A DNA stretch of 64,000 nt from Henricia sp. BOLD:AAB3569 (lineage: Eukaryota; Echinodermata; Asteroidea; Spinulosida; Echinasteridae): positions 1,798,001 to 1,862,000 of the forward strand of contig JBBELK010000297.1 in NCBI GenBank assembly GCA_037783545.1. The letters run 5' to 3'. A program made the position numbers and the translations under genes. Of the stretch, positions 30,201 to 33,000 are shown one piece after another (within the stretch, counting starts at the first letter, position 1; each line of letters opens with the position of its first letter). The notes under the pieces were generated by a model that saw only the letters and a program-made list of their open reading frames with translations, did not search any database and had not been told where the DNA came from.

Positions 30201-30669
30201 GTAGTGTGAAAAAGGGCAGGGGCGTAAGTTGTCACTTGTTCAAGTGAATGACGAGGTGCCAATCTTCAGGGTAAGTTTACTCTGGGCCAATTTTAAGAAC
30301 AAGTGTAAAGTAATGCAAGGTTGAAGGAGGTGAGTCATTCTGGGACGGCCCAGGGATGAGTTTGCCCTGGGATGGCTGTTCTCATGGGAAAAGGACCTCA
30401 AGGATTCTTAAGTCCCATTGTAGGACTTGAGCATAGAATATAAATTAAGCACTTATCTCTAATACTGTTGCCACAAAATCTTGAATACTTTTCTTTGTTG
30501 GATGCCATTTCCACTTGGGTGTTAATTTTCTTTTAAATGAAAATTTGTTGTCTTTGAATTGTGTACTTTGCCAGGAGTCGGTTGATCGTTTGTTGAAGAG
30601 AGCATTCTCTGTTGATGAAAGTTTGATTCGAGGATTCCTGCCGCATCTTCAGTCACCTGTACACTCCAG
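1..30669 (+). CDS. URB1: URB1 (Npa1-like nucleolar ribosome-biogenesis protein), 26 exons, partial at both ends
   Basis: The spliced product is about 1,708 codons. Introns are GT-AG and the reading phase carries correctly through every junction. Recognition rests on family landmarks in the right order: AARDV in exon 1, KHGINF in exon 4, DPLSIC in exon 13, SLFLPTLL in exon 19, GAYNATMS in exon 20, GKSLWQQP in exon 21, GLYDPCFLLPLFS in exon 22, MEGARFR in exon 23 and FYSSSF in exon 24. These match my recollection of vertebrate URB1, a helical-repeat nucleolar scaffold of about 2,270 residues acting in early 60S pre-ribosome assembly (yeast Npa1/Urb1). The N-terminal exon or exons lie upstream and roughly the last quarter is not in the window. 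No promoter or polyadenylation site is visible. Introns are heavily expanded by minisatellites and transposons. A BLASTP of the spliced product would settle the identity. Confidence 0.9.
385..545 (-). mobile_element. tRNA-derived SINE fragment
   Basis: Read on the minus strand, a TGGCATAGTAG box A-like sequence is followed by GGTTTGATTCC (box B-like). Then comes a body with TTTGCAGTCCCTACTTGACC and a GGTTTTCCCCAGG motif. It lies in intron 1. Open frames across it are chance. Confidence 0.55.
735..831 (+). CDS. URB1: URB1 exon 2
   Basis: Acceptor aaacccag|ACAGAAG and donor AAAG|gtacag. It encodes TEDDIRCCCIRLAMAFL and onwards to KQMLANKG. Starts phase 0 and ends phase 1, so the next exon completes a Glu codon. 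Confidence 0.88.
1222..1767 (+). repeat. 31-bp minisatellite, first block (about 17 copies)
   Basis: Head-to-tail 31-bp units containing CTTGATCCCGCCGACCACAG, nearly identical with isolated substitutions (cccacc, ccgctg, cacaac). It sits in intron 2 and is separated from a second block of the same unit by about 500 bp of transposon-derived sequence. Confidence 0.98.
1778..2272 (+). mobile_element. Composite foldback/MITE segment splitting the 31-bp minisatellite
   Basis: Nearly identical to 7150-7582, starting at ATACAATGCAGAGAATAACG. It contains the right part of a pogo-like MITE (ending GAGAGTTTACTATA) followed by a foldback. The foldback centre at about 1951-2024 pairs CTCGAAGCCATGACTATGCC with its reverse complement around a short GC loop. 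The 7.1-kb copy lacks the tip of this hairpin. Confidence 0.8.
2275..2656 (+). repeat. 31-bp minisatellite, second block (about 12 copies)
   Basis: Same unit as 1222-1767. One unit near 2349 is shortened by loss of the gacttg segment. The array ends at CAGCCTTTAGTTACATG. Confidence 0.97.
2689..2936. mobile_element. Foldback MITE, GGGGCTAATTTCA termini
   Basis: Terminal inverted repeats of about 32 bp: GGGGCTAATTTCATAAAG at the left and CTTTGTGAAATTGGCCCC at the right. Inner arms TTTGCTTA and TAAGCAAA also pair. I recall this terminus as common in echinoderm genomes. It lies about 55 bp before the exon 3 acceptor. Confidence 0.75.
2992..3179 (+). CDS. URB1: URB1 exon 3
   Basis: Acceptor tatctttgcag|AATTTATT and donor CTAAG|gtacgg. 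It encodes EFIKSFFPKLKHDR, then VSKTEKLHILND and IASLYTW, which correspond in order to the vertebrate URB1 stretch. Phase 1 to phase 0. Confidence 0.92.
3420..3553 (+). CDS. URB1: URB1 exon 4
   Basis: Acceptor tttttattgcag|GTTGAAG and donor GGAAA|gtaagt. It contains LKHGINFLDQSLG, a conserved URB1 segment. Phase 0 to phase 2. Confidence 0.92.
3742..3937 (+). CDS. URB1: URB1 exon 5
   Basis: Acceptor tttacccacag|AAACTGC and donor GAAGAG|gttggt. The product includes LLKFMLGLYN, CPDLFNRYL and VWLANVKLLEE. The donor is weak at positions +3 and +4, but the same gttggt donor recurs at exon 13. Confidence 0.9.
4212..4352 (+). CDS. URB1: URB1 exon 6
   Basis: Acceptor tcactatttag|ATAATGACAG and donor CTGAAG|gtaggt. 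47 codons with no stop, from IMTGMPVVPS to TTLSDALK, phase 0 at both ends. Confidence 0.85.
4632..4895 (-). mobile_element. 5'-truncated non-LTR retrotransposon tail
   Basis: On the minus strand the 3' end of a CR1/L2-type ORF2 is readable: LWNGLPNSMRQ, then FKSLLKTHLFVQ and a stop. It is followed by a 3' UTR with AAGCGCCTAGAGG and an (ATT)n tail at 4632-4646. It is a dead-on-arrival insertion in intron 6. Confidence 0.75.
4989..6210 (+). repeat. 19-bp minisatellite (about 64 copies) ending at the exon 7 acceptor
   Basis: Units of TGTCCTATCGTGGCCTCAT. Two variants (CGTGGCCTC and CGCGGCCTT) occur in runs, indicating block amplification. The unit has no stop in any forward frame and is 1 mod 3, so all three forward frames stay open for over 400 codons. 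These frames are not genes. The last unit merges into the polypyrimidine tract of exon 7. Confidence 0.98.
6221..6358 (+). CDS. URB1: URB1 exon 7
   Basis: Acceptor tttctttcag|CATCCC lies directly after the 19-bp array. Donor ATTAAG|gtatgt. 46 codons (HPSAVVACRILDIIKL to QQAVIK), phase 0 at both ends. It corresponds to the URB1 helical segment around LISVILKRAL in vertebrates. Confidence 0.9.
6395..6675 (+). mobile_element. tRNA-derived SINE
   Basis: Begins with a box A-like AATGGCCTAGTGGTAGAG. The body carries GGATGTAAAGCTGTAGGTCC, CCCCGGTGTTTCTGGC and GATGCTTTTGGGGTTAAAGC, and it ends at ATGCGCTATATAAGAAC. This body and tail match a SINE type I recall from marine invertebrates. Confidence 0.75.
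6720..6858 (+). CDS. URB1: URB1 exon 8
   Basis: Donor GCAT|gtgagt is good. The acceptor is placed at ctctgtgaag|TCGTTG, which keeps phase 0 but has a poor pyrimidine tract. The product SLPGVDFIVNFLHKTLG is followed by an acidic/basic linker (ETDGPEPEKKQ). Ends phase 1. Confidence 0.75.
7068..7244. mobile_element. pogo-like MITE (TA target duplication)
   Basis: Inverted termini CAGTAAACTCTC and GAGAGTTTACT flanked by TA on both sides, with inner GGGCGTTATAACGAG. The termini resemble those of pogo/Tigger elements. The right part is shared with 1778-1885. Confidence 0.7.
7250..7740. mobile_element. Foldback element (second copy of the segment at 1.8-2.3 kb)
   Basis: Matches 1886-2272 to 7582, then extends further to an inverted terminus. 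TGTAGATTTTTGTCATCTGG at 7429 pairs with AATCAGATGACAGGAATCTA near 7700-7720. Parts recur at 28745-28945. Confidence 0.65.
7806..8035 (+). CDS. URB1: URB1 exon 9
   Basis: Acceptor ctcgtcttgcag|CAATTGATG and donor AAGGAG|gtaggt. It encodes DILVTLLDVLRAYQQTIPL and HSNYDFSHLPYL, matching the vertebrate QYNFDFSKLL region. Phase 1 to phase 0. An ATG just upstream is intronic. Confidence 0.92.
8283..8402. repeat. Near-perfect 120-bp palindrome
   Basis: Arms of about 55 bp start at ATGTTATTTTGGGTGATATG and end in its near reverse complement CATATCACCCGAAATAACAT. The spacer is about 10 bp (gaaggcg region). It lies in intron 9. It may be the core of a foldback MITE, but no target duplication is identified. 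Confidence 0.9.
8755..9034 (+). repeat. Two truncated upstream copies of exon 10 with acceptors (140-bp unit)
   Basis: Copies start at 8755 and 8895. Each carries the intron end (cctttttgttgtag) plus the first 70 or so exonic bases, then degenerates before the donor. The intact exon follows at 9035, exactly 140 bp further on. Confidence 0.92.
9035..9139 (+). CDS. URB1: URB1 exon 10 (intact third copy)
   Basis: Acceptor tttgttgtag|GTCCGTGG and donor AATAAG|gtatgc. 35 codons, VRGQEGSTVLLLLKQL to VSLLNK, phase 0. Only this copy has a 5' splice site. Confidence 0.88.
9358..9985. mobile_element. TTAAAGGCAGTATAC element (copy A) carrying a nested MITE
   Basis: Homologous to 59718-60112. Starts at TTAAAGGCAGTATACATC, contains GAAATGTTCACAGATTTACA, and ends in an internal inverted section built of TTCGCCCCAAA and TTTGGGGCGAA. 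It is interrupted at 9488-9729. Confidence 0.8.
9488..9729. mobile_element. 242-bp MITE with TATA target duplication
   Basis: 27-bp inverted repeats (GGGTCTTTCTATAAATTAGG and onwards, with its complement at the right) are flanked by TATA at 9484-9487 and 9730-9733. The related element at 59.8 kb has an empty site, GCTATAGTC, which confirms the boundaries. Inner arms GTGTCCCCCGTTAC and GTAACGGGGGACAC also pair. Confidence 0.9.
10300..10528 (+). CDS. URB1: URB1 exon 11
   Basis: Acceptor tttatttttag|TTTATCAAG and donor GCTGCAG|gtactc. It encodes FIKETGLFAETDWEIGLWL and NPYPFTDRV, matching the vertebrate segment with NPYSYTD. Phase 0 to phase 1. Confidence 0.92.
10645..10745. mobile_element. Decayed MITE, third member of the GATACGG..TCTA family
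   Basis: Right part ACAAGATGGTTGTTATTTGA then TACGGCCTACA resembles the termini of 13231-13378 and 27801-27946. The left terminus is more diverged. A SINE-body fragment (CACAGCCTAACAACACTTAG) follows at about 10756. Confidence 0.4.
10949..11101 (+). CDS. URB1: URB1 exon 12
   Basis: Acceptor tttcttgttacag|TGCATGAC and donor ATCCAAA|gtgagt. The product VHDVLNVVQSMGAIDLD aligns in style with the vertebrate HIDDVLDMVDVL segment. Phase 1 to phase 1. Confidence 0.9.
11224..12652 (+). repeat. 62-bp minisatellite (about 23 copies)
   Basis: Units contain GTGGCCAAACAAGAAAGTGT and CCAGGCCCTTATTGTCCATT, with few variants (aagac/aagaa, tccat/tctat). A diverged single unit at about 12750-12816 (atggccagacaggaaattg to gaccacccatgtg) lies within a separate 90-bp direct duplication and may represent the ancestral unit. 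Confidence 0.97.
12653..12912 (+). repeat. Direct duplication flanking an ancestral 62-bp unit
   Basis: The segment CCAATAGGAATGCGTAAACT to about TTTGTGATTGTATTTGT (12659-12732) recurs at about 12830-12906 as CCAATAGGGATGCATAAACT and onwards. The second copy runs into the exon 13 acceptor. Confidence 0.85.
12920..13119 (+). CDS. URB1: URB1 exon 13
   Basis: Acceptor ctgtgcttgtag|GTTTATTC and donor TATCAG|gttggt. It encodes VLDRQQDPLSICILLHDY, equivalent to the TQRDPLALCLLLQ region of vertebrate URB1. Phase 1 to phase 0. A MITE begins 10 bp into the following intron. Confidence 0.92.
13129..13463. mobile_element. Outer MITE interrupted by a second MITE
   Basis: Inverted termini of about 29 bp: TACCGTAAAATCCTGTATAT at the left and TATACACAGGTTTTTATGGTA (in two parts, CTTATACACAGG and TTTTTATGGTA) at the right. 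The left terminus starts only 10 bp after the exon 13 donor. Confidence 0.82.
13231..13378. mobile_element. Inner MITE nested in 13129-13463
   Basis: Perfect or near-perfect arms: ATCGAATAGCCGCCATTTCG then TGGGGCA, and TGCCCCACGAAATGGCGGCT then ATTCGAT, with TA at the edges. Family members are at 27801-27946 and possibly 10645-10745. Confidence 0.88.
13621..14143. mobile_element. TTAA-flanked foldback element, TTAAAGGCCC termini
   Basis: TTAAAGGCCCTGTAGATGAT at the left and ATGATACACTGGGCCTTTAA at the right are inverted and carry TTAA at both ends, as expected for piggyBac-type insertion. Interior open frames show no recognisable protein. Confidence 0.7.
14225..14460 (-). mobile_element. tRNA-derived SINE (minus strand)
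   Basis: Minus-strand head GGAGCGCGTGTGGTCTAGTG contains box A TGGTCTAGTGGG, with box B TGTTCGAGCCC about 40 bp later. The body has GGCAAGGCACTTAATCC and a tail with GGTTGAGCGCCTGGCC. It lies in intron 13. Confidence 0.75.
14600..14809 (+). CDS. URB1: URB1 exon 14
   Basis: Acceptor tttatgtatcag|GACATTGG and donor CCAAAG|gtagat. 70 codons, DIGANESADEEISSKLHNEW to TAQPK, phase 0 at both ends. Confidence 0.85.
14985..15818 (+). CDS. URB1: URB1 exon 15 (largest, 278 codons)
   Basis: Acceptor tatcttgtttcag|AAAGCATC and donor TCACAG|gtcagt. 834 bp with no stop, phase 0 at both ends. Starts KASVILPSYLKTLESIVNHV and ends LVNWLQNPSQ. It has leucine-rich helical character, and a short poly-Ala run (TTAAAAAQ) is encoded by a CAG/GCA microsatellite at about 15619-15641. 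Confidence 0.93.
15840..15979 (-). mobile_element. tRNA-derived SINE or tRNA pseudogene
   Basis: The head at 15908-15979 (minus) folds like a tRNA: 7-bp acceptor GGCTTCA/TGGAGCC, anticodon stem TCTGC/GCAGA, box A TAGCTCAATTGG, box B GGTTCGAATCC. Base 33 is C rather than T, and the T stem has two mismatches, so it is not a working tRNA. A short unrelated tail follows. Confidence 0.7.
16171..16382. mobile_element. 212-bp foldback MITE, GTCGAGTCCATCA type
   Basis: Left AGGGTTCTAGTCGAGTCCAT and right ATGGACTCGACTACAACCCT are inverted. The interior repeats GGACTTGT/ACAAGTCC. A truncated relative (GGGTTGTAGTGGAGTCCATC) lies at 9195-9236. Confidence 0.8.
16517..16679 (+). CDS. URB1: URB1 exon 16
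   Basis: Acceptor ccatatgcag|GCTAAGAG and donor CATACAG|gtatgt. It encodes AKSEFLGLLMESSKIHLEW to SHCLQHTG. Phase 0 to phase 1. Two downstream copies of its 3' half follow. Confidence 0.9.
16715..16935 (+). repeat. Two downstream copies of the 3' half of exon 16 with its donor region
   Basis: Units start at TTGGTGTAAGCATTGTC (16715 and 16846; spacing 133 then 131 bp from the exonic TTGGTGTAAGC at 16582). The first copy includes an intact CAAACAG|gtatgt donor. The second breaks off at GCGTACTTTAGTGACTGCAG. Neither has an acceptor of its own. Confidence 0.92.
16967..17183 (+). CDS. URB1: URB1 exon 17
   Basis: Acceptor gtcattacag|GTAATCAG and donor TATAACAG|gtaatt. It encodes NQTISIVHGSYWRWLQECL to GGHPVYN. 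Phase 1 to phase 2. Confidence 0.88.
17211..17894. mobile_element. Foldback element with GC-rich, degenerate interior
   Basis: Perfect 18-bp inverted termini, TGCCTAAGTCACATTTGC and GCAAATGTGACTTAGGCA. The 650-bp interior is built of loosely repeated GCCGCCGTA/TACGGCGGC-like words with no clean period, and it has local inverted repeats. No coding sequence recognised. Confidence 0.75.
17896..18365. other. Remainder of intron 17, nothing recognised
   Basis: AT-rich single-copy-looking sequence. I find no gene, clear repeat or terminal inverted repeat here. Confidence 0.5.
18366..18567 (+). CDS. URB1: URB1 exon 18
   Basis: Acceptor tttgttttgtag|CTTGCAG and donor GTCAAA|gtatgt. It encodes SLQLKTSQLAIERLCSQ to LQTMSSIVK. 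Phase 2 to phase 0. Confidence 0.88.
18713..19475. mobile_element. 763-bp foldback element
   Basis: Inverted termini ATAGACTATGTAAG and CTTACATAGTCTAT, then subterminal GACCTCGCG/CGCGAGA and TTCCGGGCACAAGAC/GTTGTGCCCGGAA. The AT-rich interior has no recognised ORF. Confidence 0.75.
19681..19821. mobile_element. 141-bp TTAA-flanked palindromic MITE
   Basis: Arms of about 37 bp: TTAAAGGCAAAGGCTC plus GCGCGCGCCAAA, and TTTGGCGCGCGC plus GAGCCTGTGCCTTTAA. TTAA at both ends suggests piggyBac-type mobilisation. Confidence 0.82.
20051..20545. mobile_element. Foldback element with GCGCAC-rich interior
   Basis: Outer arms GACGCACGGCCCGGGCACTG and CAATGCGCGGGCTGTGCGTC, then AT-rich subterminal arms (AAAACTTAAAAATTAG and AAAATTAATTTTC). 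The interior repeats CGCAC/GTGCG words. Open frames in both orientations follow from this composition. Confidence 0.7.
20758..21043 (+). CDS. URB1: URB1 exon 19
   Basis: Acceptor ttgtttttag|GCTGTAG and donor GTCAAAG|gtttgc. It contains QTWRSVVRNGLKHHFQSSD and HSLFLPTLLEEQ, the latter conserved in vertebrate URB1. Phase 0 to phase 1. The donor is weak beyond GT. Confidence 0.92.
21395..24036 (+). repeat. Tandem array of 15 acceptor-bearing exon 20 fragments (145-bp unit)
   Basis: Fragments start at 21395, 21540, 21685 and 22297, then every 145 bp to 23892. The intact exon is at 24037. Each unit has the same intron end (GATTGTTTGTTTTGTAG) and about 76 exonic bases (from AGTCCCTTGTGCTGC) but no donor. 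Variants alternate (gagtccc/gagtctc, gatgttg/gatgatg), giving a 290-bp dimer and traces of a 580-bp tetramer. A MITE splits the third unit. Confidence 0.97.
21796..22259. mobile_element. 464-bp MITE with TAT target duplication (Harbinger-like)
   Basis: Perfect inverted termini GGCTGCGTTCGGGCGTG and CACGCCCGAACGCAGCC, flanked by TAT at 21793-21795 and 22260-22262. The neighbouring array units show the empty site CTATATGACG. Interior arms repeat ACTCGGG/CCCGAGT. The class is inferred from the 3-bp duplication only. Confidence 0.9.
24037..24211 (+). CDS. URB1: URB1 exon 20 (intact last copy)
   Basis: Acceptor tgttttgtag|AGTCCC and donor GACTACAG|gtgagt. It encodes ESLVLLMLTMVQLD, then VLVGAYNATMSTTDSALLML, equivalent to the GAYGATLS segment of vertebrates. 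Phase 1 to phase 2. Confidence 0.94.
24506..25443 (+). repeat. 51/52-bp minisatellite with trimer structure (about 18 copies)
   Basis: Units contain CTTATCTTAGCGGGGTGCTT and AGCCTTTGTGAATGCGAAG. Two length forms (acagtgctcc and acaggctcc) recur in a 154-bp trimer, so the blocks at 24565 and 24719 read identically. Confidence 0.96.
25657..25819 (+). CDS. URB1: URB1 exon 21
   Basis: Acceptor tttgctttgctag|GCCTGTTG. The first usable donor is CTGGAG|gtacag at 25819, and the following minisatellite offers about 18 more. It encodes RPVAWGHTAVSQHQTKKALG, SLWQQPTMKEIL and FPLHRKLE, the GKSLWQQP landmark region. Phase 2 to phase 0. Confidence 0.93.
25806..26253 (+). repeat. 24-bp minisatellite that repeats a splice-donor motif (about 18 copies)
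   Basis: Units are CGTAAACTGCAG plus GTACAGGTGCAT. The array begins inside exon 21, and every unit carries CTGCAG|gtacag. 24 is divisible by 3 and the unit has no stop in several frames, so both strands show long open frames (HRKLQVQV plus-strand, DAPVPAVY minus-strand) that are by-products. Confidence 0.96.
26496..27078. mobile_element. TTAA-flanked element, TTAAAGGGCC termini
   Basis: TTAAAGGGCCCTTTA at the left and GGCCCTTTAA at the right, both with TTAA. The interior has no recognisable protein. It belongs to the same structural class as 13621-14143. Confidence 0.6.
27152..27242 (+). CDS. URB1: URB1 exon 22
   Basis: Acceptor ttttttatgcag|GCTCCATAC and donor GCACCAG|gtaagg. It encodes the hallmark GLYDPCFLLPLFSYLLAPG-like stretch. 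Phase 0 to phase 1. Confidence 0.95.
27303..27350 (+). repeat. Partial duplicate of the 3' end of exon 22 with donor
   Basis: CCTGCTTCCTGTTACCTCTC followed by TTCAGCTATTTGCTTGC and CCCGG|gtaag repeats the last 40 or so exonic bases and the donor, with substitutions. It has no acceptor, so it is probably inert. Confidence 0.85.
27430..27595 (+). repeat. Two truncated upstream copies of exon 23 with acceptors (83-bp unit)
   Basis: Acceptors at 27430 and 27513, each followed by about 40 exonic bases (AATCTCTCGTTGACTGCAGC and onwards), then divergence at ATTGTTCCACACACTGACC. The intact exon starts at 27596. An older, more diverged piece (GAGAGCAACGGATTGTTCC) precedes the first copy. Confidence 0.93.
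27596..27756 (+). CDS. URB1: URB1 exon 23 (intact third copy)
   Basis: Acceptor ttgtttttgtag|AATCTC and donor AGAGAG|gtaatt. It encodes ESLVDCSQFIESNALFF, then ASYHVLALFHDHMEGARFRG, matching the LEGARFR landmark. Phase 1 to phase 0. Confidence 0.95.
27801..27946. mobile_element. MITE related to 13231-13378
   Basis: Arms GATCGAATAGCTGCCATCTT and AAGATGGCAGCTATTTTTTA, with edges TAGGCC and GGTCTA. The centre shares AACCATGCATGTCCT with the 13.2-kb copy. Confidence 0.8.
28170..28505 (+). repeat. Two truncated upstream copies of exon 24 with acceptors (168-bp unit)
   Basis: Acceptors at 28170 and 28338, then the intact exon at 28506. Each copy holds about 110 exonic bases, then CATTCCATGTATCCCACAAT intron-like sequence. 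The intron before the first copy already contains related GCACATTCCATGTATCCCAC words that resemble the exon's own GCACATTCCATGTATCCAAC. Confidence 0.95.
28506..28724 (+). CDS. URB1: URB1 exon 24 (intact third copy)
   Basis: Acceptor attgcttactag|GTGTAC and donor TTTAAG|gtaata. 73 codons, VYYILECLRNSVTEINMQL to RLFYSSSFK, corresponding to the NMRL and FYSSDF segments of vertebrates. Phase 0 at both ends. Confidence 0.94.
28745..28945. mobile_element. Truncated copy of the 7.3-7.7 kb foldback element
   Basis: TTGATTCCTGTCATCTGATT, then GGGGCATTGAATTAGCTAG, matches 7670-7735 inverted. CTTCGAGATCACCGAGGGCC then TAATCTTAACCATGCCC matches 7345-7385. Internal parts are deleted. Confidence 0.7.
29361..29504 (+). 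CDS. URB1: URB1 exon 25
   Basis: Acceptor gttgattacag|CATGAAG and donor TTCAAG|gtatga. 48 codons, HEAECQWMMSLLVDGLRHS to LATKQFK, phase 0 at both ends. Equivalent to the KWVFGVLRQGIRD region. Confidence 0.92.
29553..29955. mobile_element. 403-bp MITE with TAA target duplication (Harbinger-like)
   Basis: Inverted termini AGCCTGGTGCAGACGGGAGG and its imperfect complement ending GCGCTAGGCT, followed by arms with AAACACGAAAC/GTTTCGTGTTT. TAA lies at both flanks. Open frames across it are not conserved coding. Confidence 0.78.
29990..30270. mobile_element. Possible foldback fragment
   Basis: AACACCTTTCCCACTAGACC at the left and GGTAGTGTGAAAAAGGG at the right are loosely inverted around CCTGAGAT/ATCTCAGG arms. 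Boundaries are unclear. Confidence 0.35.
30575..30669 (+). CDS. URB1: URB1 exon 26 (last exon seen)
   Basis: Acceptor gtactttgccag|GAGTCGG and donor CACTCCAG|gtattg. It encodes ESVDRLLKRAFSVDESLIRG and FLPHLQSPVHS. It ends phase 2, so at least one more exon must exist. None is recognisable to 64000. Confidence 0.85.
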
Positions 30670-31289
30670 GTATTGCATTCTCTTTAATATACTCACCAAA
30701 AAAAGGAAATGCAAATTTTTGCAACTGCCAAAATCTCACACCATGCATGTGAAGCATTGTAAATTTCATCTACACCAATGCATAGTTCTGACCTGTCAAT
30801 CAAGCCGAACCCGCCGACCAATCACAACAGAGCTAGCAGACAGCGCCCACATAGGTCAAAATGCATTGCCTCACAAACAATCACGTGATTTTTTTACCAA
30901 ACAGTTTGTACAGTGTTGTATGCAGTGATCGGGGTGAATTTTGATTTCAATGTCATGTGATTCGCTGTTCAAAGGTAGGAAAGCGCATTTTTATGATTAT
31001 ACTCGGACTCAATTAAACAACACATTTCACAACTTTTTTAACGTTTGTCACAGCTTGAAAATTTATTTCAACAAAATAATTATGCCAGATACCAAATTGT
31101 TTGGGCAAGCTGGCAACAATAATTGTTTTGGTGAGACAATACCCAAAAATCCAACCCATCAAAATATGGACTCCCAGGTCCAATCAAATATAACTATTCA
31201 CGATTTCTACCAACCCAGATCTGAAATTAATGCCCACTGTACAAATTTGTAAAAATTCACCAAAAGACCAGACTCGTACAGCTGGTTTA
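30670..31289. other. Intronic sequence, nothing recognised
   Basis: No URB1 homology and no clear terminal repeats. Short open frames here have no recognisable features. Confidence 0.5.
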
Positions 31290-32514
31290 TTAACCACCTG
31301 AGGTACATCAGGGGAGTGGCTACATTAACCACCTGAGGTACATCAGGGGAGTGGCTACATTAACCACCTGAGGTACATCAGGGGAGTGGCTACATTAACC
31401 ACCTGAGGTACATCAGGGGAGTGGCTACATTAACCACCTGAGGTACATCAGGGGAGTGGCTACATTAACCACCTGAGGTACATCAGGGGAGTGGCTACAT
31501 TAACCACCTGAGGTACATCAGGGGAGTGGCTACATTAACCACCTGAGGTACATCAGGGGAGTGGCTACATTAACCACCTGAGGTACATCAGGGGAGTGGC
31601 TACATTAACCACCTGAGGTACATCAGGGGAGTGGCTACATTAACCACCTGAGGTACATCAGGGGAGTGGCTACATTAACCACCTGAGGTACATCAGGGGA
31701 GTGGCTACATTAACCACCTGAGGTACATCAGGGGAGTGGCTACATTAACCACCTGAGGTACATCAGGGGAGTGGCTACATTAACCACCTGAGGTACATCA
31801 GGGGAGTGGCTACATTAACCACCTGAGGTACATCAGGGGAGTGGCTACATTAACCACCTGAGGTACATCAGGGGAGTGGCTACATTAACCACCTGAGGTA
31901 CATCAGGGGAGTGGCTACATTAACCACCTGAGGTACATCAGGGGAGTGGCTACATTAACCACCTGAGGTACATCAGGGGAGTGGCTACATTAACCACCTG
32001 AGGTACATCAGGGGAGTGGCTACATTAACCACCTGAGGTACATCAGGGGAGTGGCTACATTAACCACCTGAGGTACATCAGGGGAGTGGCTACATTAACC
32101 ACCTGAGGTACATCAGGGGAGTGGCTACATTAACCACCTGAGGTACATCAGGGGAGTGGCTACATTAACCACCTGAGGTACATCAGGGGAGTGGCTACAT
32201 TAACCACCTGAGGTACATCAGGGGAGTGGCTACATTAACCACCTGAGGTACATCAGGGGAGTGGCTACATTAACCACCTGAGGTACATCAGGGGAGTGGC
32301 TACATTAACCACCTGAGGTACATCAGGGGAGTGGCTACATTAACCACCTGAGGTACATCAGGGGAGTGGCTACATTAACCACCTGAGGTACATCAGGGGA
32401 GTGGCTACATTTACCACCTGAGGTACATCAGGGGAGTGGCTACATTAACCACCTGAGGTACATCAGGGGAGTGGCTACATTAACCACCTGAGGTACATCA
32501 GGGGAGTGGCTACA
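31290..32514 (+). repeat. 35 copies of a 35-bp unit, almost perfectly homogeneous
   Basis: Unit TTAACCACCTGAGGTACATC plus AGGGGAGTGGCTACA repeats exactly every 35 bp. Only one internal substitution is seen (ttaacc to tttacc near 32410). Each unit has an imperfect hairpin (CCAC-CTGA with TCAG-GGGA-GTGG). There are no spacers. Confidence 0.99.
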
Positions 32515-32566
32515 TTTACATGTCAATTATTAAATTGTACTATTGAGCAAAGAGGGCAAACACTTC

Positions 32567-33000
32567 CCTTTAAAGGAGAGGGCGAATGTATTTTGTGACT
32601 GTTTGTGGTCGCCACCGACCTAGGTCCCTAATGCACAACGGATGGATCCCCAAAGTAAATGCAGTTGTGGCAGCCCCAATTCGAAACGAGTGAGATTTGA
32701 TGTTGTGTTGAATTAAATCCAAATGTACGAGTGCTTTGTTAAGTACTGTACAGAATTGGAACCGTTTCAGCGGACTCCCATCAAAGTGACAGAAAAAGAT
32801 GCCTTGCTGTTTGGGCCGGACTGCCACAAAATTGTGCAAAGCCAACACCGGACATAGTAGCAATTTATCTGTTGGGGACAGGCAAATGACATGAGGGGGG
32901 CCAGACTGAAAAGTAAGTTCAACACCCTGCCTAGCTAAGTGTCCACAAAAATGCACATCTCCCACACACAGTGCAGATTCCTGCACTGACTGTTCGGAAT
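32567..33000 (-). pseudogene. Tyrosine recombinase C-terminal fragment (DIRS/Ngaro/Crypton-like)
   Basis: The minus-strand frame ends just before the 35-bp array. It has LCPVLALHNFVAV, then the catalytic box SHSFRIGAATTAF (the H-x-x-R equivalent HSFR) and DLGRWRPQTVTKYIRPLL with the expected W and nucleophile Tyr. An in-frame stop lies just upstream (TAG before TTCAAAGGATTTGC). The N-terminal half and the first catalytic Arg are missing. It is a decayed eukaryotic YR transposon, and the exact clade cannot be assigned by eye. Confidence 0.75.

Noticed and set aside
31290..32514. CRISPR-like look of 35-bp repeats with hairpins
   Set aside because: There are no spacers, the copies are contiguous direct repeats, and the context is eukaryotic.
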